This document shows positions 26,576 through 39,686 of a DNA stretch of 64,000 bases, one piece after another. Positions within the stretch are counted from its first letter, which is position 1. Every line of letters begins with the position of its first letter. This stretch comes from Candidatus Protochlamydia naegleriophila (GTDB lineage Bacteria; Chlamydiota; Chlamydiia; Chlamydiales; Parachlamydiaceae), in NCBI RefSeq assembly GCF_001499655.1, contig NZ_LN879502.1, positions 2,728,001-2,792,000 on the forward strand, read 5' to 3'. A program made the translations under genes and the position numbers. The notes below the pieces were generated by a model that worked only from the letters and a program-made list of their open reading frames with translations, had not been told where the DNA came from and ran no database searches.

Positions 26576-28650
26576 GATACTAATCCCAATGCGTTGATCA
26601 AAAGATCGATCAGTTTAATGCCAATGAAAGGGGCTATGATTCCCCCTAGTCCATAAACGAATAAATGGTGGCGCAAAATGCTACCTGCTGGCTGTGGTTT
26701 ATAAGGAATGCCCTTCAATGCCAAAGGAATCAATGCAACGATAATGAGAGCATTAAAAATAACGGCGCTTAAAATGGCACTTTGGGGCGACTGGAGATGC
26801 ATGATATTCAAGTAATTTAAGGGTCCTTCTTGACCAGAAAGAGCATAAAGCGAACCGAAAACGGCCGGGATGATGGCAAAATACTTGGCAACATCATTGG
26901 CTATACTAAAAGTTGTCAAAGCTCCTCTTGTCATGAGCAGCTGTTTGCCAATCTCGACAATATCGAGCAATTTGGTTGGATTGCTATCTAAGTCAACCAT
27001 GTTACCAGCTTCACGCGATGCTTGCGTTCCCGTATTCATGGCAACACCCACATCGGCTTGAGCTAGCGCTGGGGCATCATTGGTTCCATCCCCTGTCATT
27101 GCGATGAGATGCCCCTTTTTCTGCTCTTCTCTGATGCGTGCAAGCTTCATTTCTGGTGTCGCTTGTGCAACAAAGTCGTCGACTCCAGCTTCGGCCGCAA
27201 TGGCCCCAGCCGTCAAGGGATTATCCCCTGTGACCATGAGGGTTTTAATTCCGATCTTACGCATTTCGGCAAAGCGCTCCTTAATGCCCCCTTTGATGAT
27301 ATCTTTGAGGTGTACAACGCCTACAATTTGGTTGCCATCAGAAACTAAAAGAGGCGTTCCACCCTTATTGGAAATGGATTCGATGATAGTCTTCAATTGT
27401 ATGGGAAAGACCCCTCCAACTATCTCTATATGCTTTTGAATGGCATCCACAGCCCCTTTACGTATCATGCGAACGACATTCCCATTCATATCTGTAAAAT
27501 CGATGCCGCTCATGCGACTCTGAGCAGAAAAAGGAACAAAAAGCGACGAATTAGAATGCAAAGCCTCAGCGCGCAAATTAAATCTATTTTTAGCCAGCAC
27601 GACAATCGAGCGTCCCTCTGGGGTTTCATCTGAAAGAGAGGCCAATTGTGAAATTTTGGCAAATTCTTTTTCATCGATACCGGGAGCCGGCAAAAACTCG
27701 GTTGCCATGCGATTGCCCAAGGTAATCGTTCCCGTCTTATCCAAAATCAGGAGATCGATATCGCCCGCCGCTTCGACGGCTCGTCCACTCTTAGCAATCA
27801 CATTGCGTTGGATGAGACGATCCATGCCGGCAATGCCGATCGCACTCAACAAAGCGCTGATGGTGGTTGGAATCAGACACACAAGCAAGGCAATGAGGAC
27901 CGGCAGAGTCACCAAATCAGACAAATCTTGATGGGCAGCAATGCTGCTGTAATTGGCAAAAGATTTCAGCGACATCACAGTAAGCAAGAAAATAATGGTC
28001 AAAGCCGAAAGAACGATGCTAAGAGCAATTTCATTGGGCGTTTTTTGCCGCTTAGCTCCTTCAATCAAGCCAATCATGCGGTCTAAAAAACTATGCCCTT
28101 TCTCGGACGTCACCTCAATCTCGATCTGGTCGCTGACTATGCGCGTGCCTGCGGTGACAGCGCTGCGATCTCCTCCACTTTCTCGAATGACTGGAGCCGA
28201 TTCTCCTGTAATTGCCGATTCATCGACCGTCGCAATGCCTTCGACCACCTCGCCATCGGCCGGGATGATATCGCCCACTTCACAAATGATCCGATCCCCT
28301 TTTCTTAAATCGAGAGCAGAAACAGTCACTTCCTTTCCATCTACCAGTTTTCTAGCCATATTTTCAGTCTGGGTCTTGCGTAATGAAGCGGCTTGAGCCT
28401 TGCCTCGGCTTTCAGCAATGGAACTGGCAAAGTTAGCAAATAAGACCGTAAACCAAAGCCAAAGAGCGAGCTGGACATTAAAAAAAGAGGGTGTATAAAA
28501 CGTTAAAATCGTTGTAAATATGGCCCCTAAATACGTCACAAACAGGACAGGATTCCGAAATTGAGCCTGTGGGACAAGCTTGGCAAAAGAGGCCTTCAAA
28601 GCCTCTACCATAAGGTCTGCGCTTAAAATGCTCTTTCTTTTGGTAGACAT
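26572..28650 (-). CDS. kdpB: Potassium-transporting P-type ATPase KdpB subunit
   Basis: KdpB is the catalytic P-type ATPase (type IA) of the high-affinity K+ pump. The phosphorylation site DKTGTIT, the TGES loop (AITGESAPV), the hinge [17 protein letters not shown] and [10 protein letters not shown] are all intact. The start is set at 28650 ([10 protein letters not shown]) because GAGGAG stands just before it; the ATG at 28662 lies upstream of that Shine-Dalgarno site. The 692-residue length is normal. It lies 15 bp after kdpA. Confidence 0.98.
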   Translation of the reverse strand: MSTKRKSILSADLMVEALKASFAKLVPQAQFRNPVLFVTYLGAIFTTILTFYTPSFFNVQLALWLWFTVLFANFASSIAESRGKAQAASLRKTQTENMARKLVDGKEVTVSALDLRKGDRIICEVGDIIPADGEVVEGIATVDESAITGESAPVIRESGGDRSAVTAGTRIVSDQIEIEVTSEKGHSFLDRMIGLIEGAKRQKTPNEIALSIVLSALTIIFLLTVMSLKSFANYSSIAAHQDLSDLVTLPVLIALLVCLIPTTISALLSAIGIAGMDRLIQRNVIAKSGRAVEAAGDIDLLILDKTGTITLGNRMATEFLPAPGIDEKEFAKISQLASLSDETPEGRSIVVLAKNRFNLRAEALHSNSSLFVPFSAQSRMSGIDFTDMNGNVVRMIRKGAVDAIQKHIEIVGGVFPIQLKTIIESISNKGGTPLLVSDGNQIVGVVHLKDIIKGGIKERFAEMRKIGIKTLMVTGDNPLTAGAIAAEAGVDDFVAQATPEMKLARIREEQKKGHLIAMTGDGTNDAPALAQADVGVAMNTGTQASREAGNMVDLDSNPTKLLDIVEIGKQLLMTRGALTTFSIANDVAKYFAIIPAVFGSLYALSGQEGPLNYLNIMHLQSPQSAILSAVIFNALIIVALIPLALKGIPYKPQPAGSILRHHLFVYGLGGIIAPFIGIKLIDLLINALGLVS

Positions 28651-28665
28651 AGGGCTCCTCATTAA

Positions 28666-30348
28666 TTAAAACGCCTGACCGCGCAACATTAAAATCTGCT
28701 CAACAATTGGTCCTAAAGCCAAGGCTGGAAAAAATGTCAAGCCAGCCACAATGAGTATGACGCTTAAGAGTAAGATGCCAAAAAGGGGTTTATCAGTAGA
28801 AAATGTTCCAAGCGAGGGAGGAAGCGCCTGCTTCTGAGCTAAAGCACCTGCAATGGCCAAACTGGGCATGAGGATCGCCAAACGGGCTAATAACATCACC
28901 ATTCCCAACGCAATATTATAAAAGTAAGTATTAGCATTGAGCCCTGCGAAGGCACTGCCATTGTTACCAGCCGCAGATGAAAAGGCGTATAGTATTTCAG
29001 AAAGACCATGAGGTCCCGTATGAGAAAGACTCTCTAAAGCCGTAGGCAAGATACTGGCAATACCTGCCCCCAAAAGAACCAAAGCACATGGGGTCAAAAT
29101 GGCGAGCATGACCCACTGCATTTCTTCTTTCTCAATCTTTTTACCCAAGTATTCAGGTGTTCTTCCTACCATCAGACCGGCCAAAAAGACCGTTAAAATG
29201 GCAAACATGAGCATGCCGCAGAGCCCGACACCAACCCCTCCAAAAATGACCTCTCCCAGCATCATGTTGAACATGGCGACACCTCCAGCCAGAGGAGAGA
29301 GGCTTGCCTGCATATTGTTAACCGATCCATTTGAGGTAGCAGTCGTTGTTACACTCCATAGAAGACTATTGCCAATACCAAAGCGTGTTTCTTTGCCTTC
29401 CAAAACCGGATTGACACTCAAGACGGGATTTACCATTGACTCTGATAGAAGAGCGATGCTTAAGCTTCCCACCCATAAGGCAAACATCACTGCCGCAATG
29501 ACCCCTCCCTGTCTCTTGGCATTTAAAAGTCTCCCATACATGACAATGGTGGCTGCCGGAATACAGATGATGGCCAAGGTCTCCAAAAAATTGGCTAAGG
29601 GAGTCGGATTCTCAAAGGGATGAGCGCTATTGGCATTAAAAAATCCTCCCCCATTCGTTCCTAACTGCTTGATCGCAATTTGCGAAGCAGCAGGCCCCAT
29701 GGGAATGACTTGATGACCATCAGGGGTTGACACTTCAACGTAGGAATGAAAGTTTTGAATCACTCCTTGTCCGACTAAAAAGAGCGCCAAAACAAAACAA
29801 CAAGGCAGTAAGAGATAGACAACCGTACGAGTCAAATCTTTCCAAAAATTACCGAGCGTTGAAACCGATGTGCGATGCAAGCCACGAATGAAGGCCAGCA
29901 ATACCGCATTACCAGTGGCGGCACTGACAAAATTTTGGACTGTCAATCCCATCATCTGCGTCAAATAACTCAGCGTATTTTCGCCACCGTAAGCTTGCCA
30001 ATTGGTATTAGTCACAAAGCTTGCAGCAGTGTTAAAGGCCAAGGCCGGTTCGACCCCTGAAAAGCCTTGAGGGTTTAGCGGTAACCACCCTTGCAAGAGC
30101 TGCAACAAAAAAAGAAAGAGCAGGCCGATCAGGTTAAAGCTCAAGAGAGCCTTAGCATAGCTCTTCCACTCCATTTCTTGATTTGGGTCGATTTGGCAAA
30201 AACGATAAATGAAGCGTTCTAAAGAGCTCAATCCAGGCAGACAGAGAGGAGACTGATCTCTAAAAATGGCCGCCATATAATAGCCCAAAAGAAGCGCGAC
30301 AAGAATGAGGGCTGCGATAAAGGCGCCAAGCTGAATTCCATCTTCCAT
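28666..30348 (-). CDS. kdpA: Potassium-transporting ATPase KdpA subunit
   Basis: KdpA (560 aa) is the channel-like subunit of the K+ transporter superfamily and carries the K+ filter. Visible filter-type segments are NTAASFVTNTNWQAYGGE, GTNGGGFFNANSAHPFENP, TSNGSVNNM and AAGNNGSAFAGL, each with the expected glycine. There are about ten membrane helices. GAGGGG precedes the ATG, and the start lies 17 bp after the kdpF stop. The complete pump implies this bacterium meets K+-poor conditions, for example outside its host. Confidence 0.98.
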   Translation of the reverse strand: MEDGIQLGAFIAALILVALLLGYYMAAIFRDQSPLCLPGLSSLERFIYRFCQIDPNQEMEWKSYAKALLSFNLIGLLFLFLLQLLQGWLPLNPQGFSGVEPALAFNTAASFVTNTNWQAYGGENTLSYLTQMMGLTVQNFVSAATGNAVLLAFIRGLHRTSVSTLGNFWKDLTRTVVYLLLPCCFVLALFLVGQGVIQNFHSYVEVSTPDGHQVIPMGPAASQIAIKQLGTNGGGFFNANSAHPFENPTPLANFLETLAIICIPAATIVMYGRLLNAKRQGGVIAAVMFALWVGSLSIALLSESMVNPVLSVNPVLEGKETRFGIGNSLLWSVTTTATSNGSVNNMQASLSPLAGGVAMFNMMLGEVIFGGVGVGLCGMLMFAILTVFLAGLMVGRTPEYLGKKIEKEEMQWVMLAILTPCALVLLGAGIASILPTALESLSHTGPHGLSEILYAFSSAAGNNGSAFAGLNANTYFYNIALGMVMLLARLAILMPSLAIAGALAQKQALPPSLGTFSTDKPLFGILLLSVILIVAGLTFFPALALGPIVEQILMLRGQAF

Positions 30349-30365
30349 AAGTGCCCCTCACTAGC

Positions 30366-30455
30366 TTAAAATTTTTCAGGGTGTAGAATCGCATAAGTCA
30401 GATAAGCGAGTAAAAATAGACAGAGGCTGAAAGCCCAAATAAATTCACCTTCCAT
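30366..30455 (-). CDS. kdpF: KdpF small membrane subunit (29 aa)
   Basis: This very short gene encodes 29 residues: a charged start (MEGEF), one membrane helix (IWAFSLCLFLLAYLTYAIL) and HPEKF at the end. E. coli KdpF is also 29 residues, and its end reads LGYLVYALINAEAF, so the match is clear in length, helix and C-terminus. A GGGAAGAAG ribosome site precedes the ATG. It is the first gene of the kdpFABCD operon. KdpF acts as a lipid-like stabiliser of KdpA. Confidence 0.88.
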   Translation of the reverse strand: MEGEFIWAFSLCLFLLAYLTYAILHPEKF

Positions 30456-30708
30456 GATCTTCTTCCCTGCTGAAGTTCTGATTCATGTAAATGGATTTAA
30501 AAAATAAATTCCATACAAACCGCACGCGAACGGAATAATCTTTTTTGCAAATTGAAGTGACCAAAGAAAAAGTAAGGCTGCCGAGGCCAGCACAATGGGA
30601 TCTTGGATTATCGCTTGCAGCTATTAGAATGTTATTTTCTCTAGCAACGTGGGGATTCAAATTCTGAGTGGTGTTTCCAGACTAAAATGAAGTGTAATCA
30701 TAGAGCAC

Positions 30709-31293
30709 CTACTTTTTTTCAAGAGCTTCTTTAAGGCGATTATTTTCCTGCATGAGCACGCGGATCTGATTTTGAAGTATCTCTTGATTATCTTTCAAAG
30801 TACCATTCTCCTCTTTCAAACTCTTATTATCTTGTTTTAACTTATCAATAGCGCTATCAACAATTTTTAGCTTATTGTCAAGAACATCGATCGTTCTGTT
30901 TTGAAGATGTAGTTCAGTCTCTAAAGCCAGACAGCGTTCACGTGCCCTTTCTATTACCTCATTGCCATCATTTCTTTTAAAGCCGCTGAATAGCCAATTG
31001 ACTGCGGAAAAGAGCTTGCTTGATTCGGCTTCAACTTCTTCCATTTCCGGATCAACAATCTCAAATCCTTCCTCACTTTGAGAGCTTTTTAAAACAACTC
31101 GTTCGGCCAAAACTAGACATTCTTTCGTTTCGGCTCGTGCTGGATTAATGATCCGTTCAACTTGTTCATTTACCCTCGCTTCTTGCTCATCTTCTCTTGT
31201 AGCTTTGGATTCATCAATCGACTTTTCGCCTTTCTCATTTAAATAACTGGCATTGAAACCCGTTAAAAATGTTTGATCGCCCGACCCTATCAT
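30709..31293 (-). CDS. Hypothetical protein with C-terminal leucine-zipper coiled coil
   Basis: I do not recognise a family in this 194-residue protein. Residues 1-100 are acidic and low in structure (GEKSIDESKATREDEQEAR; EGFEIVDPEMEEVEAES). Residues about 115-190 form a heptad coiled coil with many Leu and Asn positions (LDNKLKIVDSAIDKLKQDN and so on). There is no signal peptide. This make-up, with acidic disordered and coiled-coil parts, is common in secreted chlamydial effectors, but nothing specific supports secretion. It has its own leader with AAAGGTG before the ATG. Confidence 0.65.
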   Translation of the reverse strand: MIGSGDQTFLTGFNASYLNEKGEKSIDESKATREDEQEARVNEQVERIINPARAETKECLVLAERVVLKSSQSEEGFEIVDPEMEEVEAESSKLFSAVNWLFSGFKRNDGNEVIERARERCLALETELHLQNRTIDVLDNKLKIVDSAIDKLKQDNKSLKEENGTLKDNQEILQNQIRVLMQENNRLKEALEKK

Positions 31294-31780
31294 TTTAATT
31301 CACCTTTTAGATAAAGATTAATGCTCATTCTAAGCATCGAATTAATAAAATTAATAAGAATATTTTACGAAAGCGATCAATTACTTGATAGAAATTAATT
31401 TATTGCAATACATGCCAAAAATGCAATCGAAGCTGTGATGGCTTGAGGAGTTAATTCTAGAAGCCCAGCTTTCCTGGTAAGTGACAAAGGAGCCGCTAGC
31501 TTAATTGCTTAGTGACCAACAGAGTTTAAAGAAAAAATCGAGAAATTTCGTCCTTTCGCAACAGCGTACTCTTTGCAGTCCATAATACTAAGTCAATTCC
31601 CATAACACTGTCTTCACAAATAATCTTGTTAATATAATTTAAACCATTTAATTCTAAAATATTTTCGCTTCAATTCAATTGATTTTAAAAAATTAACAAT
31701 TAGTTATTTGCAAGCAAATAAAACAATTCACTCAAAGCCTGTAGCTGGTTAAATTATAAATATTTCATTTATTAATTAAT

Positions 31781-31800
31781 AATATAACCTATAATTAAAT
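31781..31800 (+). promoter_or_regulatory. AT-rich motif shared with the promoter at 40811
   Basis: AATATAACCTATAATTAAAT matches AATATAACTAACAATTAAAT at 40811-40830 in 17 of 20 positions. Both lie shortly upstream of the ATG of a putative effector enzyme gene. It may be a -10 region or an operator. AT-rich composition lowers the significance. Confidence 0.4.
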
Positions 31801-31826
31801 ATTGAACTATCAAATTGAACTATCAA
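31801..31826 (+). repeat. 13-bp tandem direct repeat before the kinase-like gene
   Basis: ATTGAACTATCAA occurs twice with no gap, ending 10 bp before the ATG at 31837 and next to the AGGTG ribosome site. It could affect translation or bind a regulator, or be a chance duplication. Confidence 0.9.
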
Positions 31827-31836
31827 TAGGTGTTCT

Positions 31837-33387
31837 ATGAATGAAATAACCCCCCTTCATGAATTGAGAACATTAACCCAAGAATTGCAATCATTGACTT
31901 TGGCTGTAAAAAGTGGAACCTTTAACGGTCGGGAATACGAAGTGATTACTAGTAAAGTTGGTGAACATCGCGAGAAAATAGAGGCGATTTGCGCAAAATG
32001 TATCGGCCGTCCTCAACTATCTTCGGATTTAAGAGCTTACTCAACTGAGCTTCATACTGTTAAAACACTTTTACCTCCACTGAAAGTAACGAGTGATAAG
32101 GTAACAAATGCCATTCACATGAAAATTTTTGCGATTTCATCCAAATTAAGCGAGGCTCAAATCATCAATAAAATGTCTTTAGCCTTTGAATTAAGTGAAG
32201 CAGAGATTCGAGAGCTATTACCTGAAGACTCATCAAAAGGTTTCTTTGTCGATATAGCGCAAGTTTGCGTTGATTTAGCCAGCAAAAGACTTGCCCAGTC
32301 TAAGCCTTTAGATTTCAAAGAAGTCTCAGCTATTCATGACGCATTATTTGACCCGACTATTAAAAAATTCAGTGATAAAGGAATTGAGTTAAATCACCAT
32401 GTCCAACCTCATCCGGCCTATGTTTTTGCTAGTTTACATGCGCTACTAACATCCGTGGAGGATTTTGATTCATGCGATCAAATTCAAGAGCAGGTGAATA
32501 AATATTTACAAGAAAAGCCTCCTGTCGGCACTTTAGACAGGTTTTTTGCACAGACAAAACCTACTCAAGCACGACTAATAGGAATACTCAAGGGCAAAGC
32601 AAGTGAAGGAGATGAACCAAGTATTGCTTTTCTGAAAGATCTTGATGAATATCAGGCCAAATTAAAGATCTTTAAAGACGGGTTAAAAGGATTGCCCCTT
32701 GTCAATGCTAGAACCATGCAGGAAGACTCTGTCAATATCAACCAGACATTTTTTTTAAATGTAAAAGGGGACAGTCATTGGGTTTTCAAACCAGCTTCGG
32801 AAAATGAGAAGGGAGGAGAAATCATGCAAGCCGAATGCACGGCTTCCAAACTTAATTATCATGGTCAATTTCCCATTCCATTAACGGTTGCACTTGTAAT
32901 CAAAGACTGGGTGGGATCGGCTCAGATGTTTGTACAAGATTCTCAAAAAATTGCACAGATAGAAACGGCGAACATTCCTGTCGAGAGCGATCAACTTCAT
33001 AAACTTGCCATTTTTGACTTGCTCTTCACTAATAGTGATCGCAATAGTGCAAATTTTCTTTTCCAAACTTCAAGCCATTCGGCTAGCGTAGTAGGTATTG
33101 ACCATGATAGCTGTCTTATGTTTAAAGAGATTAAGGCTCTAAAATTGGAATATTTACAAATACCAGCCTTGAAACAGCCTCTCAAGCCTGAAATGGCAGT
33201 TTTATTTTCGAAAGAAGCGATCGCTACTTATAAACAGATTATGGCAGAGAACGATGTACCAGATCTTCAATTAGAGTGGTTAGATACTGTAGCGGAAGAA
33301 TTAAACGCGGCTTTGGTCGCGAAAACACCTTTACGCGATGTTATTATAAGTCTCCAATCTCAGTATGAGGAGCGTTTCTTAAATTAA
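31837..33387 (+). CDS. PI3/4-kinase-like protein (possible phosphoinositide kinase effector)
   Basis: The first 290 of the 516 residues are helical and unrecognised. The C-terminal part has the order of motifs of the PI3/4-kinase fold: a glycine-poor N-lobe with WVFKPA (Lys318), an acidic helix EIMQAECTASKL (Glu333), P-x-T-V, GSAQMFV, then KLAIFDLLFTNSDRNSANFL with the catalytic loop Asp401-Arg-Asn and Asn406, and finally GIDHDSCL with Asp422 as metal ligand. This matches D-R-x-x-x-N plus D-H-x in type II PI4-kinases and relatives. A HipA-like or actin-fragmin-kinase-like protein kinase is the alternative. No signal peptide or membrane segment is present. A bacterial phosphoinositide kinase would act on host membranes, so secretion by the type III system is inferred. 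Confidence 0.65.
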   Translation: MNEITPLHELRTLTQELQSLTLAVKSGTFNGREYEVITSKVGEHREKIEAICAKCIGRPQLSSDLRAYSTELHTVKTLLPPLKVTSDKVTNAIHMKIFAISSKLSEAQIINKMSLAFELSEAEIRELLPEDSSKGFFVDIAQVCVDLASKRLAQSKPLDFKEVSAIHDALFDPTIKKFSDKGIELNHHVQPHPAYVFASLHALLTSVEDFDSCDQIQEQVNKYLQEKPPVGTLDRFFAQTKPTQARLIGILKGKASEGDEPSIAFLKDLDEYQAKLKIFKDGLKGLPLVNARTMQEDSVNINQTFFLNVKGDSHWVFKPASENEKGGEIMQAECTASKLNYHGQFPIPLTVALVIKDWVGSAQMFVQDSQKIAQIETANIPVESDQLHKLAIFDLLFTNSDRNSANFLFQTSSHSASVVGIDHDSCLMFKEIKALKLEYLQIPALKQPLKPEMAVLFSKEAIATYKQIMAENDVPDLQLEWLDTVAEELNAALVAKTPLRDVIISLQSQYEERFLN

Positions 33388-33415
33388 TGTGATTAGAAAA
33401 AAATAGAGGTAGAAA

Positions 33416-33733
33416 ATGATTAAATGCCTTATCCATCCTGTTACCTATGCAACTGTAGCTGAATTGGCTCCTGAAAAGGAAGTGACCATTCTCGATAAGA
33501 ACATGCTAGAGAGTTTGACCATGAATGGCATCACTGTTTCATCGGAATTTAAAGAAGCAAATCGCGTGGGTTGGAAAGTTTACCCTAAAGATGATAAGAA
33601 GGTATTCGCAAAAGCCTTTGAGCAATTTTATTTTATTCACGGGTTGCAGCAGCAGGGATATACTTGGGAAAACAAAAATGACTCAGAGGCGCCTTTAACA
33701 GAAAAAATGAAAGATATACTCTCCAACTATTAG
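33416..33733 (+). CDS. Hypothetical protein downstream of the kinase-like gene
   Basis: This 105-residue protein belongs to no family I recognise. It is mixed alpha/beta without signal or membrane segments. The charged middle (YPKDDKKVFAKAFEQFYF) and C-terminal region are likely helical. AGAGG precedes the ATG, and the gap to the kinase-like gene is only 28 bp, so the two are probably one operon. A partner or chaperone role is a guess from position. Confidence 0.65.
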   Translation: MIKCLIHPVTYATVAELAPEKEVTILDKNMLESLTMNGITVSSEFKEANRVGWKVYPKDDKKVFAKAFEQFYFIHGLQQQGYTWENKNDSEAPLTEKMKDILSNY

Positions 33734-33794
33734 ATTTTTGATCAGTTATCTTATCAATCAGTCCTACCGGGCTCCACTCTTCTTTTTGCCATTA

Positions 33795-33814
33795 CCCACC
33801 GCTTTCACGGTGGG
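33795..33814 (+). terminator. Possible terminator of the kinase operon
   Basis: CCCACCG/CGGTGGG forms a 7-bp GC-rich stem with a 6-base loop, followed by CTTTAAAA. It stands 62 bp after the stop of the 105-aa gene. The T-run is short. Confidence 0.45.
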
Positions 33815-33823
33815 CTTTAAAAT

Positions 33824-33955
33824 CAGTCGGCCTAAAGGCCTCTAACGTATTAAGTTTATTTGACAGACGTTAACAAAAAGAGCCATGTGCTTGGATAGAA
33901 TATTACCTACGTGATCGTATTGAATCAGCGTTGTGAGAGGCCGGTAGGCCGACTG
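33824..33955. repeat. Imperfect inverted repeat between the effector operon and the rRNA operon
   Basis: CAGTCGGCCTAAAGGCCTCT (33824-33843) and AGAGGCCGGTAGGCCGACTG (33936-33955) are inverted copies matching at 18 of 20 positions, 92 bp apart. No gene lies between them. A MITE-like element or an RNA structure is possible. The rest of the 33734-34052 spacer holds nothing else I can support. Confidence 0.55.
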
Positions 33956-34052
33956 AAAACCCCTAGTGACGAGCGTCTAGCGAGCAACGATGAATAACGG
34001 GAAGATAATGCGAGCGTGGAGAACGACTAGAAAAAAATGGATTATTTGAGAG

Positions 34053-34088
34053 CAAAAAAAAAGGCCTTAAAACGTTTGTTTTAAGGCC
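34053..34088 (-). terminator. Rho-independent terminator of the rRNA operon
   Basis: On the minus strand, GGCCTTAAAAC and GTTTTAAGGCC form a perfect 11-bp stem with a 4-base loop, followed directly by nine T residues. It lies 12 bp beyond the 5S 3' end. Confidence 0.92.
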
Positions 34089-34099
34089 ATGAAAAAAAA

Positions 34100-34215
34100 G
34101 CTTGGCGGCGACCTACTCTCCCACACTCTTGTGTGCAGTACCATCGGCGATCAGAGGCTTGACTTCTGAGTTCGGAATGGGATCAGGTATTTCCCTCTCT
34201 CTAATGCCACCAAGC
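34100..34215 (-). rRNA. rrf: 5S ribosomal RNA
   Basis: The minus strand contains the 5S core ACCTGATCCCATTCCGAAC and the complementary ends CTTGGTGGC and GCCGCCAAGC. The length is about 116 nt. It is the last gene of the 16S-23S-5S operon. Confidence 0.95.
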
Positions 34216-34281
34216 GAAAATCATAAAAGTTTAGTCTTGTCGTTTAAATCTGAATCGTAAATTCACTAAACCAAAAACAGT

Positions 34282-34301
34282 GCTTGAAAATAATCTCACA
34301 C
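34282..34301 (-). other. 3' arm of 23S processing stem
   Basis: GCTTGAAAATAATCTCACAC at 34282-34301 is complementary to 37390-37410 on the other side of the 23S gene, with a mismatch and a one-base bulge. Together they would form the long stem cut by RNase III. Confidence 0.7.
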
Positions 34302-34371
34302 GCTTGATTTTGTATATTGGACCACACTTTGTGCTGAAGGGAATGGTCTTCATCCTTCAGTAAAAAAAAGG

Positions 34372-37318
<2,947 letters not shown>

Positions 37319-37637
37319 AAAATTAGTCTCAAGCAATTAAGTATGAGTACGACTCACATAAGTATTGCTACTTATGTCACTTAAATTTTGTGTGAAGATT
37401 ATTCTCAAGCGCTGATTTTGATCAGTGAATTGTTTTAATAAGATGATTTACATCTACTTTACGTATTCACGTTTCATTGTTTGTTACCAAACAATCAACG
37501 TTTTTAGATTAAACTTGATTCTTAAACTTTTATGACTTTCAAAATAACGACTGTCTGTGTTTGACAGTATAAGTAAGACAATGTACGAGCTAATAGAGCT
37601 TGCCCAACCTGTTTGCTAATTAAAGCAAACTGTCCTT
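37319..37637 (-). other. 16S-23S spacer without tRNA genes
   Basis: The 319-bp spacer contains no tRNA-Ile or tRNA-Ala, as is usual for chlamydiae. It holds a perfect 9-bp hairpin at 37356-37377, the 5' arm of the 23S processing stem (37390-37410) and the 3' arm of the 16S processing stem (37561-37590). Confidence 0.8.
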
Positions 37638-39178
<1,541 letters not shown>

Positions 39179-39285
39179 AAAATAAACTCTTGAAAAATTG
39201 AGTTGATTATATTAATCGTATCGCTTCTTGAGCGATACTAATATGTGTGACAGGTAAACTGTCCCACACAAGCTCTATTGTTTAT

Positions 39286-39315
39286 GCTTGCACATTGTCT
39301 CTCTTATACTGTCAA
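39286..39315 (-). other. 5' arm of 16S processing stem
   Basis: On the minus strand this reads TTGACAGTATAAGAGAGACA and onwards, complementary to 37561-37590 beyond the 16S 3' end with few mismatches. The TTGACA inside it looks like a -35 box but belongs to the stem. Two smaller perfect hairpins lie between this arm and the 16S 5' end: one around 39217-39237 (GTATCGCT/AGCGATAC), and one around 39244-39268. Confidence 0.75.
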
Positions 39316-39378
39316 AACACTTATGCAGAGCTCGTTGGCATCTGCTATTTACGATTTATTCATCGTTGAAGTACCAAA

Positions 39379-39407
39379 AGATTAGCGAAACGGAGAATTA
39401 ACTGCAA
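39379..39407 (-). promoter_or_regulatory. Tentative rRNA operon promoter
   Basis: On the minus strand TTGCAG (39407-39402) and TAATCT (39384-39379) are 17 bp apart, about 65 bp upstream of the 16S processing stem. The -10 match is weak. The rest of 39316-39509 shows no other feature. Confidence 0.3.
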
Positions 39408-39509
39408 CACTTAAACAAAAGAAAAGAAGACAAATCATCTTAATCCCCTCATTATCAAAGCGTATTGTGTAAATTTCACTCTAACAAAGAGGAGCGACTA
39501 GAGAGTAAC

Positions 39510-39650
39510 ATGCAGTCAATTGCGCCGATTCCTGGGTCAAATGATGGCAAACCAATGAACCTGACAAGCGACCAAATGGGAGTAGATGCGGATGTTATTT
39601 CTCTATTTACACTAAATAAAATTATATTTATAGAATTTTACGCGTATTGA
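39510..39650 (+). CDS. Possible small protein (46 aa)
   Basis: The ATG at 39510 has GAGAG 4 bp upstream, and the 46-residue product (MQSIAPIPGSNDGKPMN...) ends 36 bp before the next gene. It resembles nothing I know. The C-terminal third is hydrophobic (LFTLNKIIFIEFYAY). It could be a leader peptide, a gene remnant or chance. Confidence 0.3.
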   Translation: MQSIAPIPGSNDGKPMNLTSDQMGVDADVISLFTLNKIIFIEFYAY

Positions 39651-39686
39651 ACGCTTTTCTCTTCATTAAGAGGGACAGTCTCCACC

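Larger units (their letters stand above)
31294..31836. other. AT-rich intergenic region with divergent promoters
   Basis: This 543-bp spacer separates two divergent genes. It is strongly AT-rich and contains no convincing ORF. The features seen are a 13-bp tandem direct repeat (31801-31826) and a promoter-like AT motif (31781-31800), listed separately. Confidence 0.6.

Noticed and set aside
26870-28396. Several plus-strand frames of 60-147 codons opposite kdpB
   Set aside because: They are antisense shadows of a strongly conserved ATPase gene.
30445-30660. 71-codon frame upstream of kdpA
   Set aside because: It overlaps the much better supported kdpF in another frame and has random-looking composition.
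39286-39315. TTGACA box upstream of 16S as a promoter -35
   Set aside because: It is part of a perfect-type inverted repeat with the 3' side of 16S, and no -10 box lies at 16-18 bp.
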